DNA from: an uncultured Bacteroidales bacterium
Lineage (GTDB): Bacteria; Bacteroidota; Bacteroidia; Bacteroidales; UBA932
DNA length: 27,374 nt
NCBI GenBank assembly: GCA_900545245.1
Contig: UQYV01000045.1
Location: forward strand, 1-27,374
Direction of reading: 5' to 3'
The first letter of the stretch is position 1. Each line of letters starts with the position of its first letter. The position numbers were made by a program, and so were the translations under genes. This document shows, one piece after another, positions 17,147-24,235 of the stretch. The notes under the pieces are model-generated. The model searched no databases and was not told the origin of the DNA. It worked only from the letters and a program-made list of their open reading frames with translations.

Positions 17147-18189
17147 TTATGATGATTCGCAGACACATACGCTCTATTGCAGGAGACGCGGCAAACGTGG
17201 CTCTGGCAGTGCTGTGCGTGCTGTGTGTCGCATCCGGATGTCACCGCCGCCCACTTGAAGACCCGTCCGAGAAGACTCTCGTGAAGGTGAAAGTGAACGT
17301 GAAGGACATCCACAATGTGACCTGCGACATCTACAATCCGAAACTCCCTCTTCAGCAAATCGCCCCGACAGCGATGCACGTGCTCTTTTATGACAAGGCG
17401 ACAGAAGTTCTCGCAGCCGAGACCTTCATCACCAACATCGGCACCGAAGATGACGGAAGCAGAAGCCTGAACGGCACCATTTCCATTCTTCCGGGCAATT
17501 ACAGGATGCTTGTCTACGACTTCGGAACAGAGGCGACTCTCATCGGGGGCCTCGAAAGTTGGGAAAGCGCCCGTGCCTACACCGAGCCTGTCGAGTCCGC
17601 GGTCCGCACCCGCTTCCACACCAAGGCCGATGAGAAGGGAATAGACATTCTCCAACAGCCCGACCACCTTGTGGTGGCAAGCAAAGAGAGCGAGCAAATC
17701 CCTTGGCACGACGAACTCTACACAGTGAGGGCAGACGCGTCCTCGGTGGTGGAAAGCTGGTATCTCCAGATTAAGGTGGACGGAGCGCAGTACATCTCCG
17801 GAGCGCAGGCGATGCTGTCCGGAATGGTGGGAGCAAACAGGATTGCGACAAACACAAGGGAGAACGAGCCGGAGGTTGGAATCTGGTTCCCACTCCAAAA
17901 GAGCGACGACAAGGGAACGCCGGTGATTTGCACGGTTTTCAACACTTTCGGACGCGTGCCCGACTCAAGCAACAGTCTCAGCGTCACATTCGACATCAAG
18001 ACCGTCGACGGCAAGACGCTCCAGAAGACCTTCGACATTTCAAGACTCTTCCTCAGAGAGAACGCAATCAAACACCATTGGCTGCTGCTCGAAGAGACCA
18101 TCAAGATTGATCCGCCTGCAAGCAGCGGAGGCGCATTCGACCCGATAGTCGACGGATGGGATGAGGAGCAACGGGAAATTGAAATATGA
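17143..18189 (+). CDS. DUF5119 lipoprotein, possible fimbrial anchor subunit
   Basis: This 348-residue lipoprotein (VASGC, Cys33) is preceded by a long N-terminus with several Met codons. The ATG at 17143 overlaps the previous TGA; starts at 17149 or 17152 are also possible. It shows two beta-rich domains. The first has VKVKVNVKDIHNV, MHVLFYDKA and ILPGNYRMLVYDFGTEAT (about 46-140). The second has ISGAQAMLSGMVG, FNTFGRVPDSSNSLSVTFDI and a charged C-terminal tail (GWDEEQREIEI). The order DUF3575, DUF5119, fimbrillins is a recurring Bacteroidales arrangement. The two-domain plan recalls FimB/Mfa2 anchors, which stay lipidated in the outer membrane and set fimbrial length. An anchor role is therefore inferred, not shown. 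It is translationally coupled to the DUF3575 gene. Confidence 0.8.
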   Translation: MIMMIRRHIRSIAGDAANVALAVLCVLCVASGCHRRPLEDPSEKTLVKVKVNVKDIHNVTCDIYNPKLPLQQIAPTAMHVLFYDKATEVLAAETFITNIGTEDDGSRSLNGTISILPGNYRMLVYDFGTEATLIGGLESWESARAYTEPVESAVRTRFHTKADEKGIDILQQPDHLVVASKESEQIPWHDELYTVRADASSVVESWYLQIKVDGAQYISGAQAMLSGMVGANRIATNTRENEPEVGIWFPLQKSDDKGTPVICTVFNTFGRVPDSSNSLSVTFDIKTVDGKTLQKTFDISRLFLRENAIKHHWLLLEETIKIDPPASSGGAFDPIVDGWDEEQREIEI

Positions 18190-18213
18190 TGACGGACACT
18201 CAAAAGAAAACAA

Positions 18214-18252
18214 TTAACAACAATTTTTAATATTTTAACAACATTAACAACA
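18214..18252 (+). promoter_or_regulatory. A-rich translation-initiation region of fimbrillin 1 with TTAACAACA repeats
   Basis: TTAACAACA occurs three times (18214-18222, 18235-18243, 18244-18252). The last two are in direct tandem and run into the start codon. The region is nearly free of G. Bacteroidetes initiate without strong Shine-Dalgarno sites and favour A-rich upstream sequence, so this marks a probably efficient ribosome entry site for the likely major subunit. Confidence 0.5.
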
Positions 18253-19337
18253 TGAAAAAGTACTTTTTTATTCTCGCAGCAGCCGCAGCACTTGCAGCTT
18301 GCGCAAAAAACGAGGTGACTCCGGTCCTCTCAAATGAGAACACGGAAATCGCCTACAACGTTGCCCCTAAGACAAAGACAACAACAGACTTCGCCACAAC
18401 CAACGTTTTTGCTTCTTGGGCCTACTACCTCCCGAATGACAAGAATTGGGACGCGAATCTTACGGATGCTCAGCTATACATTGACAACTCAAAAATTTCA
18501 TATCAGACAGACGGCAGCGACACTTGGAAAGAGACCGGGAAAACATACTATTGGCCAAAGGGTGGTAAACTGACATTCTTCGCATACTCACTTAACAAAA
18601 ATAATCTCGACCTCAACGTTGGAAATAGCCTTAATCATGTGGCAATTGCAAAAGAGGCTGACTGCTATGGTATTACAGCCTTGATTGACTTGGACGAAAA
18701 TCCGAACACAGATTTCCTCGTTGCCGATATCGCAAAGGATCAGTTCCAGAATACGAACAAGGCACATTTTCGTGTAGGTGTACCTACTCTTTTCAAGCAC
18801 AAGTTTTCCAGAGTCCAGTTTCAAGTAAAAAAGGCTGCGGACTATGCTGGCAAGGAGTTCAAATTAAACTCAATCAAATTCAACAAACTCAGCCATGCTG
18901 CAACTTATGCTCAGTCTCAAGACGCTGACAAGGCAGGTATAAAAGACGGTGTGAATGAGGAATACATTCTTGCAAGCGGAACAAGAACGACACAGGTTTA
19001 TACTGAAACTGCGCTAGCAATAACCTCTACAGACTATGTTGCTGTCCCCGAGGCTAATGAAAAACGCTATATTTATATCCCACAGGACTTCATAGGAGTC
19101 ACCGATGCTAATGCCATTGCAACGATTGAGGTCAACTACACTGTGACTACAACTGTAGGCGGCAATACGGTTGACGATGTCTGCACGGCAACCATCAATG
19201 TAAAGGATTACTTTGATTCTTGGGAAATGGGCAAGAAATACATTTTCAAACTTGATTTCACCCTCGACGAGATTAAGTGGGACCCTGCTGTTGAAAAGTG
19301 GGAGAATGTCAGCTCTTCTGACATAACTATCCAGTAA
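18252..19337 (+). CDS. fimbrillin-family lipoprotein 1 (candidate major subunit)
   Basis: This 361-residue protein has a textbook lipoprotein signal, MKKYFFILAAAAALAAC (Cys17). Family features are NVFASWAYYLPNDKNW (51-66), TYYWPKGGKLTFFAYS (98-113), the FKHKFSRVQFQV strand (181-192), typical of Mfa-like fimbrillins, and a C-terminal MGKKYIFKLDF segment. Type V fimbrillins are exported as lipoproteins, trimmed by protease and joined by donor-strand exchange. It is the first fimbrillin of the operon, has an A-rich start region, and is followed by a strong hairpin, all fitting highest expression. The interior is more AT-rich than the neighbours: I counted 25 G+C of 60 in 18601-18660 against 32 of 60 in 19621-19680. 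No Arg cleavage site like that of P. gingivalis FimA stands out; the early basic stretch is PKTKTTTD. Confidence 0.87.
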   Translation: MKKYFFILAAAAALAACAKNEVTPVLSNENTEIAYNVAPKTKTTTDFATTNVFASWAYYLPNDKNWDANLTDAQLYIDNSKISYQTDGSDTWKETGKTYYWPKGGKLTFFAYSLNKNNLDLNVGNSLNHVAIAKEADCYGITALIDLDENPNTDFLVADIAKDQFQNTNKAHFRVGVPTLFKHKFSRVQFQVKKAADYAGKEFKLNSIKFNKLSHAATYAQSQDADKAGIKDGVNEEYILASGTRTTQVYTETALAITSTDYVAVPEANEKRYIYIPQDFIGVTDANAIATIEVNYTVTTTVGGNTVDDVCTATINVKDYFDSWEMGKKYIFKLDFTLDEIKWDPAVEKWENVSSSDITIQ

Positions 19338-19378
19338 TTCCCCCTCCCAAAAAGATACTGGTTATTTGAAGGTTTTAT

Positions 19379-19410
19379 AACTCGCGGGCGGGTGATACCG
19401 CCCACGAGTT
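19379..19410 (+). promoter_or_regulatory. strong hairpin between fimbrillins 1 and 2
   Basis: Arms AACTCGCGGGCGG (19379-19391) and CCGCCCACGAGTT (19398-19410) pair over 13 positions with one C-A mismatch and a 6-nt loop. The hairpin ends 2 nt before the ATG of fimbrillin 2 and is not followed by a T run. It could protect the 3' end of the upstream message, partially terminate, or hide the downstream ribosome entry site. Confidence 0.75.
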
Positions 19411-19412
19411 CA

Positions 19413-20510
19413 ATGCAAATGAAACGTAAATCCATCATATCTTCGTCCGGAGCACATCTCCGCCCGACAGCAGCCCTTTGCGGAGCGGCCATTCTTTCGC
19501 TTTGCACGGCGCTTTCGTGCGCAAAAATCGAAGTCACTCCTGTAGAAGATACAAAAAAGGGACAGATTCACTACGAGCTCGTCCCGGTCAAGACCGAGAC
19601 AAAGGCGACCTTCTCCGAATTTCCGAAAACATCCACCTTCGGTTCCACAGCCTGGTTTCTCCCGGAGGGAAAGAGTTGGAGCGGAAACAGCGCGGAAGCC
19701 CTTCTCTACATCCCCGAAGAGGAGATTTCCCACAAAGAGGGAATCTGGAAGGCGTGGAAAAGCGGCAAGATATATACTTGGCCAATAACAGGTAAACTCA
19801 CCTTCTTCAGTTGGTCTCCTATGAGCCTGAGCGACGCCACGGGCACAGTCAAGACCCTCAATGTCACCAAAGAAAAGGGATTCGAGATTAACGGATGGCA
19901 AATGAGTGCCACTCCCGGCTACGGAAGTGACGCAACCATCGCCACTGACGGCTGCACCGACATTCTCCTCGCCCAGACAACCGATGTCGAAAGGGAAACC
20001 ACCCTCGGCGGAGTGAAGACAAACTTCCGTCACGCGCTCTGCAAAGTCAAGTTCCTCGCGACACTCGCAACCGAGCAAAAAGCCGGAGAAGACAAATGGG
20101 TTGTGAAATCCGTCAGACTCGACGACATCTACACCAACGGCAACTACCTCACCGACAAATGGACGACACACAGCAACGCCCAGTCCTACAATCACGCAGG
20201 CCTCTCAATCGAACTCGCCTTCGGTGAAAACAGGGAAATATTCCCTGAGACAATGATGCTTCCGCAGTATCTCTCCAACGGAAAACAGAAAATCACATTG
20301 GTCTGCCAAAGGGGCACAGAGCCGGAAAAGACTCTCTCCGGCTACATCTACAACGGCACCCAGAACAGTCTTTCCGCTTGGCAGAGCGGCAAATACATCA
20401 GCTACCTCATAACGGTGGGTACTGAAGACAGTTACATCGAATTTGACGCAACACCTGGACTCTGGGGATTCAACCCGAATTCGGATGTGAACATCGGTGT
20501 GCAACCATAA
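19413..20510 (+). CDS. fimbrillin-family lipoprotein 2
   Basis: This 365-residue lipoprotein has a long N-terminal region before lipobox TALSC (Cys36). I take the ATG at 19413; 19419 is equally possible, and a GTG-initiated extension to 19392 would start inside a hairpin. It is paralogous to fimbrillin 1. It shares CAKxEVTPV after the lipobox, AWFLPEGKSW, IYTWPITGKLTFFSWS, and the strand FRHALCKVKF, near the position of FKHKFSRVQF in fimbrillin 1. The C-terminus (KYISYLITVG then EFDATPGLWGFNP) is the usual final strand region. It is probably a minor or alternative shaft subunit. Confidence 0.84.
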   Translation: MQMKRKSIISSSGAHLRPTAALCGAAILSLCTALSCAKIEVTPVEDTKKGQIHYELVPVKTETKATFSEFPKTSTFGSTAWFLPEGKSWSGNSAEALLYIPEEEISHKEGIWKAWKSGKIYTWPITGKLTFFSWSPMSLSDATGTVKTLNVTKEKGFEINGWQMSATPGYGSDATIATDGCTDILLAQTTDVERETTLGGVKTNFRHALCKVKFLATLATEQKAGEDKWVVKSVRLDDIYTNGNYLTDKWTTHSNAQSYNHAGLSIELAFGENREIFPETMMLPQYLSNGKQKITLVCQRGTEPEKTLSGYIYNGTQNSLSAWQSGKYISYLITVGTEDSYIEFDATPGLWGFNPNSDVNIGVQP

Positions 20511-20556
20511 ATCCTCCCACAAAAAATGAGACCGGAAGGAAAATGAACAAACGAAT

Positions 20557-21522
20557 ATGTTGAAACGGGAAATCAAATATATGATTATGGCTGCGGCGAC
20601 TGCGCTTGCGGCTGTTTCCTGCGTCAACAAAATCAACGACTACGACGCCGAACGCATCATCAGTTTCAAGGCGCTAAGGGCCAATTCCACAAAGAGTCCT
20701 TCAAAAACGAGTCCTTCCACAAAGACTCCTTCCACAAATAGTCCTTCAAACTCCGAAGAGACGGGGGCTTTCAAAGTCTGGGGCTATGCACTTCCGCAGG
20801 AAAAGAATTGGAAGGACGATTTCAAGGGGGCGAAAACGATGCTGGAAGGCGAAAACTACTTCCACTCCGACGGAATCTGGAAAAGCGCCGAAGACCATCT
20901 GTGGTGTTCAAGGAATGAGAGAATGAGTTTCTTCGCCCTCTCCCCTGCCGATGCAAATGCCGGCTTCACAAGAGAAGAAGGCATCACTGTCAAGGGCTTC
21001 AACGCAGGCAATCCTCTCTCCGACAATGTTCCCCGGCTCGAATTTGCCACTCTCACCGACTCCCGCAAGCCCACCGGCGACGTTTCAACAGGGATAGTCT
21101 TTCGCAACGCACTCTGCGAAGTGGAGTTCAGGGCGAAATCTGTGGCGAGCGACGACATAAAACTCAGCATAACAAGACTAACTCTCAGCGATGTTGCCAC
21201 AGAAGGTGATTTTCACTCACTCCCGCAGCCTGGCTGGACTCCGGGCACGAGACAGAGAGAAGTGACGGTATTCGAAGGCAATCTGGTGCTGGACGAAAAC
21301 GAACAGGCGCTGGGCACAGTTCTTAGGATGATTCCCCAAAAACTCAAGCCTCGAATCACCCTCCGCTACAATTTCGACTCCGGAACGGGCGGCGAAATCA
21401 AGGATATCGATGTCGAGATAGAGAGAAATCTCAACTGGGCGGTGGGAAAGAAGAGAATCTACAGTTTCAAAGTATCACAAAATTTGAGTCTTACGATAGA
21501 CTCCTGCATAACGGACGAATAG
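20557..21522 (+). CDS. fimbrillin-family lipoprotein 3 with Ser/Thr/Pro linker
   Basis: This 321-residue lipoprotein has signal MLKREIKYMIMAAATALAAVSC (Cys22, written here as the full signal with its lipobox AVSC). A low-complexity linker at 45-64 consists of four five-residue units ending in PS. Fimbrillin motifs follow: FKVWGYALPQEKNW (equivalent to the LPNDKNW segment of fimbrillin 1) and FRNALCEVEF (matching FRHALCKVKF of fimbrillin 2). The C-terminus is short (IYSFKVSQNLSLTI). It is the smallest of the four subunits. Its stop codon directly abuts the ATG of fimbrillin 4 with no gap. It probably displays a different surface from the same fold. Confidence 0.8.
   Translation: MLKREIKYMIMAAATALAAVSCVNKINDYDAERIISFKALRANSTKSPSKTSPSTKTPSTNSPSNSEETGAFKVWGYALPQEKNWKDDFKGAKTMLEGENYFHSDGIWKSAEDHLWCSRNERMSFFALSPADANAGFTREEGITVKGFNAGNPLSDNVPRLEFATLTDSRKPTGDVSTGIVFRNALCEVEFRAKSVASDDIKLSITRLTLSDVATEGDFHSLPQPGWTPGTRQREVTVFEGNLVLDENEQALGTVLRMIPQKLKPRITLRYNFDSGTGGEIKDIDVEIERNLNWAVGKKRIYSFKVSQNLSLTIDSCITDE
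20689..20748 (+). repeat. four 15-bp imperfect tandem repeats inside fimbrillin 3
   Basis: Four consecutive 15-bp units encode TKSPS, KTSPS, TKTPS and TNSPS. The unit is a multiple of three, so gain or loss of copies keeps the frame and only changes linker length. The repeat lies between the lipidated N-terminus and the folded domain. Confidence 0.85.
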
Positions 21523-22689
21523 ATGAATAATTGCACAAATATATTCCGGGTCTTCCGCCGGAGCGGAATTGTGGCGACATTTCTGTCAGCCGCAGTTCTT
21601 GTGTTCGCCACGGGATGCAACAAGCATGCTCCGCAGTCCGGTCAAAGCCAGTGGATAGGCTTCAACGGAGTCCCTCAACAGATTGAGGGTCAGACAGTCA
21701 AGCAGGCTTCATCAGGCAACATCGCAAGGACAAGGGCAGCAGCCTACACTGCAAATCTAATCACCACCCCAGAGGCACTCCGCACCAAATCCTTCGGAGT
21801 CTTCGGCTACAAGTCAATTGATGACCAAAACGGATTCACCCCTGTCTTCGGAAGTTCAAAAGCTCAGGAGGTGAAATGGGCGTGGGACAATTTCTCGGAG
21901 GATTACGAATATGACAGACCGACTTCCGGAAACTACTGGACCTACAGTCCAAAACAGAAATGGGAAAGGGCGATGTACTACCGTTTCCGCGCAATCTGGC
22001 CATACGAGACTGAGATTCAGCCAAATTCATCCGCAAACCTCGTCTCCACAGAGTACTCCAGCAGCACCGATGACTACGACCTTATGGTTGCATACACCAC
22101 ACGCCGTCCAATCACGGAAGGCGTCGGCAGAGTAAAGCTTGAGTTTAAACACGCACTTGCGGGGCTTCGCTTCAAACTCAAATTCAGCGAAGATTCCGAC
22201 GACAAACCGGACGATGAACTGACAGAGTTCTACATCACGGGAATATTTCCTCAAGGACAGCTTTTCTACGGCATCACCGAAACAGTGAGCGATGTGAATG
22301 CCATCCGCTGGATCATGAGCGACAACACCTTCGACGACCGTAATCCCCAGTTCCAATGGACCGGGTCCACAGCATTCGGAGGAGCTGACAACAAAGCCGC
22401 AAACATCTACTTTTCCGAAACTCCGGCCGGCACCACAGGAGAAACCATCACTGACGGAGCGGCACTCATCATTCCCCAGCAGCTTTCATCCCCAATCGGA
22501 GACACATACGTCAATTTCAAGACGAAACTCGGTTCCACGGTGCTCCACCGCGCAAAACTTCCGACAGAGACGCTCGAAAGCGGGAAAATCTACACCTACA
22601 CCCTGAAAATGTACGGCACCGAAATCAAAGTCAGCGTGGACATTCAGGATTGGACAGAAATTCAGTCGAACATAGACATTAAACTTTAG
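21523..22689 (+). CDS. fimbrillin-family lipoprotein 4
   Basis: This 388-residue lipoprotein (VFATGC, Cys32) starts directly after the stop of fimbrillin 3. Family marks are TKSFGVFGYKS, YYRFRAIWPYE, the strand FKHALAGLRFKLKF, a predicted LIIPQQL segment, and a C-terminal IYTYTLKMYG...VSVDIQDW. It is the most typical Mfa-like member of the four. An RTR stretch near residue 70 precedes the first conserved strand. It is the only one of the four with an obvious Arg pair where P. gingivalis fimbrillins are trimmed, and whether it is cut here is unknown. Four nt separate it from the next gene. Confidence 0.84.
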   Translation: MNNCTNIFRVFRRSGIVATFLSAAVLVFATGCNKHAPQSGQSQWIGFNGVPQQIEGQTVKQASSGNIARTRAAAYTANLITTPEALRTKSFGVFGYKSIDDQNGFTPVFGSSKAQEVKWAWDNFSEDYEYDRPTSGNYWTYSPKQKWERAMYYRFRAIWPYETEIQPNSSANLVSTEYSSSTDDYDLMVAYTTRRPITEGVGRVKLEFKHALAGLRFKLKFSEDSDDKPDDELTEFYITGIFPQGQLFYGITETVSDVNAIRWIMSDNTFDDRNPQFQWTGSTAFGGADNKAANIYFSETPAGTTGETITDGAALIIPQQLSSPIGDTYVNFKTKLGSTVLHRAKLPTETLESGKIYTYTLKMYGTEIKVSVDIQDWTEIQSNIDIKL

Positions 22690-22693
22690 AGAA

Positions 22694-24214
22694 ATGAGCG
22701 GAAAAATCATATTCAAGACTTTGGCTGCGGCATTTCTCGCATTGTCGGCCATTTCCTGCGCAAAGGATGCTCCTGTCCAAGACAAGCCCGTTTACGGCGA
22801 GGGCGAGGGCAACCTGCACATCAGTTTCAGCACGGCGGGCACCACAAAGGCCGGCACAGCGCAGGAAGGAGACATCATCAAGACGGCTCGCCTGTGGCTA
22901 ATTGACGCAGACGACAATGTGATGAGGTTTTATAGTAAGGATAATATCAACGTGGCGTCCGGAGAAGCCACAATCAAGAACATAAAACGAGGAGTCTACA
23001 CTCTCTGCATACTTGCAAACTGCAAAGACAAAGAACTTGACAGTTACGTAACCGGTAGCAAGATTGACGATGGTTTCAAGAGAAAACTGCTCCCGGCAAT
23101 CAGCGACGGCAGCGCTCCGGCCTTCACGGAGGAAACCGGTATGCCTTGCTCTGCGGTGATTCACCAGGAAATCACGGTTGGAGAAAATTATGTCGAGGCG
23201 CATCTCCTGCGCTGTGTAGGCAGGCTCAGCATCAGAATCCGCAACAACATCGGAGACAGCAAGATTGCAATCGGCGCGGTGGGACTTGCCAAAAACAATC
23301 CTTCGACAGGCTATCTTTTCGAGCCGCTCGACAGTTCCGTGCCTCCGACTGTGACCAATCTCGCCTTCAAAGAACTCACCGGCATTACGACAATCGCGCC
23401 TTACGAGACCAAGGAAGTTTACGACAGCTACCTCTATGAGATCGATGCTTCCACTGCAGCGAACGGTATTACTTTCGATTTGCTTGGCGGGATTTATGAC
23501 GCGGCGGTGAGGGATGAGGATATTTCCATTGCCTATAGGACACAGTATAATTTCGGCAACAACCTGAGCACCTTGGGAGATGTGAGTGGGAATAAGTATC
23601 TGATACGCTCCGTTGAGTCATCCACACGCTATATCGGAGATACGGGAAGTGGCGTCGGGACAACAGGGGAATTCACCGAAGATTCCGAATTGGAGTATTT
23701 CCAGGACACCCCGAGCTATCTTTGGGAATTTGTCGGAAATTCCGGTTCTGCAAAGCTGAAGAATGTCAAGACAGGGAATTATCTTGATAATAATCTGAAA
23801 ACGACAGCGGATGCAAGTAAAGCACAAACCTTCACTGTCACCAACAATACCGGTAAGTTTCTTTTTGGATACTGGTGGGTGTGGACGTCATCAACGTATT
23901 ACATAACATACGACACGGGCAACCTGACAGCAAAAAGAAACAACACGGGCACTTCCGCCCAATGGTATCTCAGGCTTCTCGATGAAAGCAGCATAAACGA
24001 GCCATATTTCGAAAATGCCCTGCGCGAAATTCCGCGCGAGGCTCGCCCAATCCACTATGTGGACAAATACGGAGCCCACAACAAACTGGAAAGAATCGAC
24101 CGCAACGAACACATCACCGTGACGGTCAACATATTCTACAACAGGGAGATGGGAGAGTTTAAGTTCGAAGTGGAAGGCTGGAGCGGAAAAGACAGCGAAA
24201 CAACCTTTGATTAG
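22694..24214 (+). CDS. FimB/Mfa-like minor fimbrial subunit with ricin-like insertion
   Basis: This 506-residue lipoprotein (SAISC, Cys22, followed by AKDAP) has an N-terminal fimbrial domain with YGEGEGNLHISF, IIKTARLWLIDADDNV and RGVYTLCILANC (34-110). A second beta domain includes AHLLRCVGRLSIRI (169-182). Between about 296 and 430 lies an extra module, SGNKYLIRSVESS, YLWEFVG, LKNVKTGNYLDN and SAQWYLRL. Its repeated W/YL pattern resembles a ricin-type beta-trefoil lobe. The fimbrial C-terminus then resumes (HITVTVNIFYNREMGEF). The gene is placed between the fimbrillins and the DUF4906 gene, as for accessory tip subunits in P. gingivalis fim/mfa loci. A glycan-binding accessory subunit is my inference. 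The precise family is not certain. Confidence 0.72.
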   Translation: MSGKIIFKTLAAAFLALSAISCAKDAPVQDKPVYGEGEGNLHISFSTAGTTKAGTAQEGDIIKTARLWLIDADDNVMRFYSKDNINVASGEATIKNIKRGVYTLCILANCKDKELDSYVTGSKIDDGFKRKLLPAISDGSAPAFTEETGMPCSAVIHQEITVGENYVEAHLLRCVGRLSIRIRNNIGDSKIAIGAVGLAKNNPSTGYLFEPLDSSVPPTVTNLAFKELTGITTIAPYETKEVYDSYLYEIDASTAANGITFDLLGGIYDAAVRDEDISIAYRTQYNFGNNLSTLGDVSGNKYLIRSVESSTRYIGDTGSGVGTTGEFTEDSELEYFQDTPSYLWEFVGNSGSAKLKNVKTGNYLDNNLKTTADASKAQTFTVTNNTGKFLFGYWWVWTSSTYYITYDTGNLTAKRNNTGTSAQWYLRLLDESSINEPYFENALREIPREARPIHYVDKYGAHNKLERIDRNEHITVTVNIFYNREMGEFKFEVEGWSGKDSETTFD

Positions 24215-24235
24215 GCTGAAAAACAGAGAAATAAT

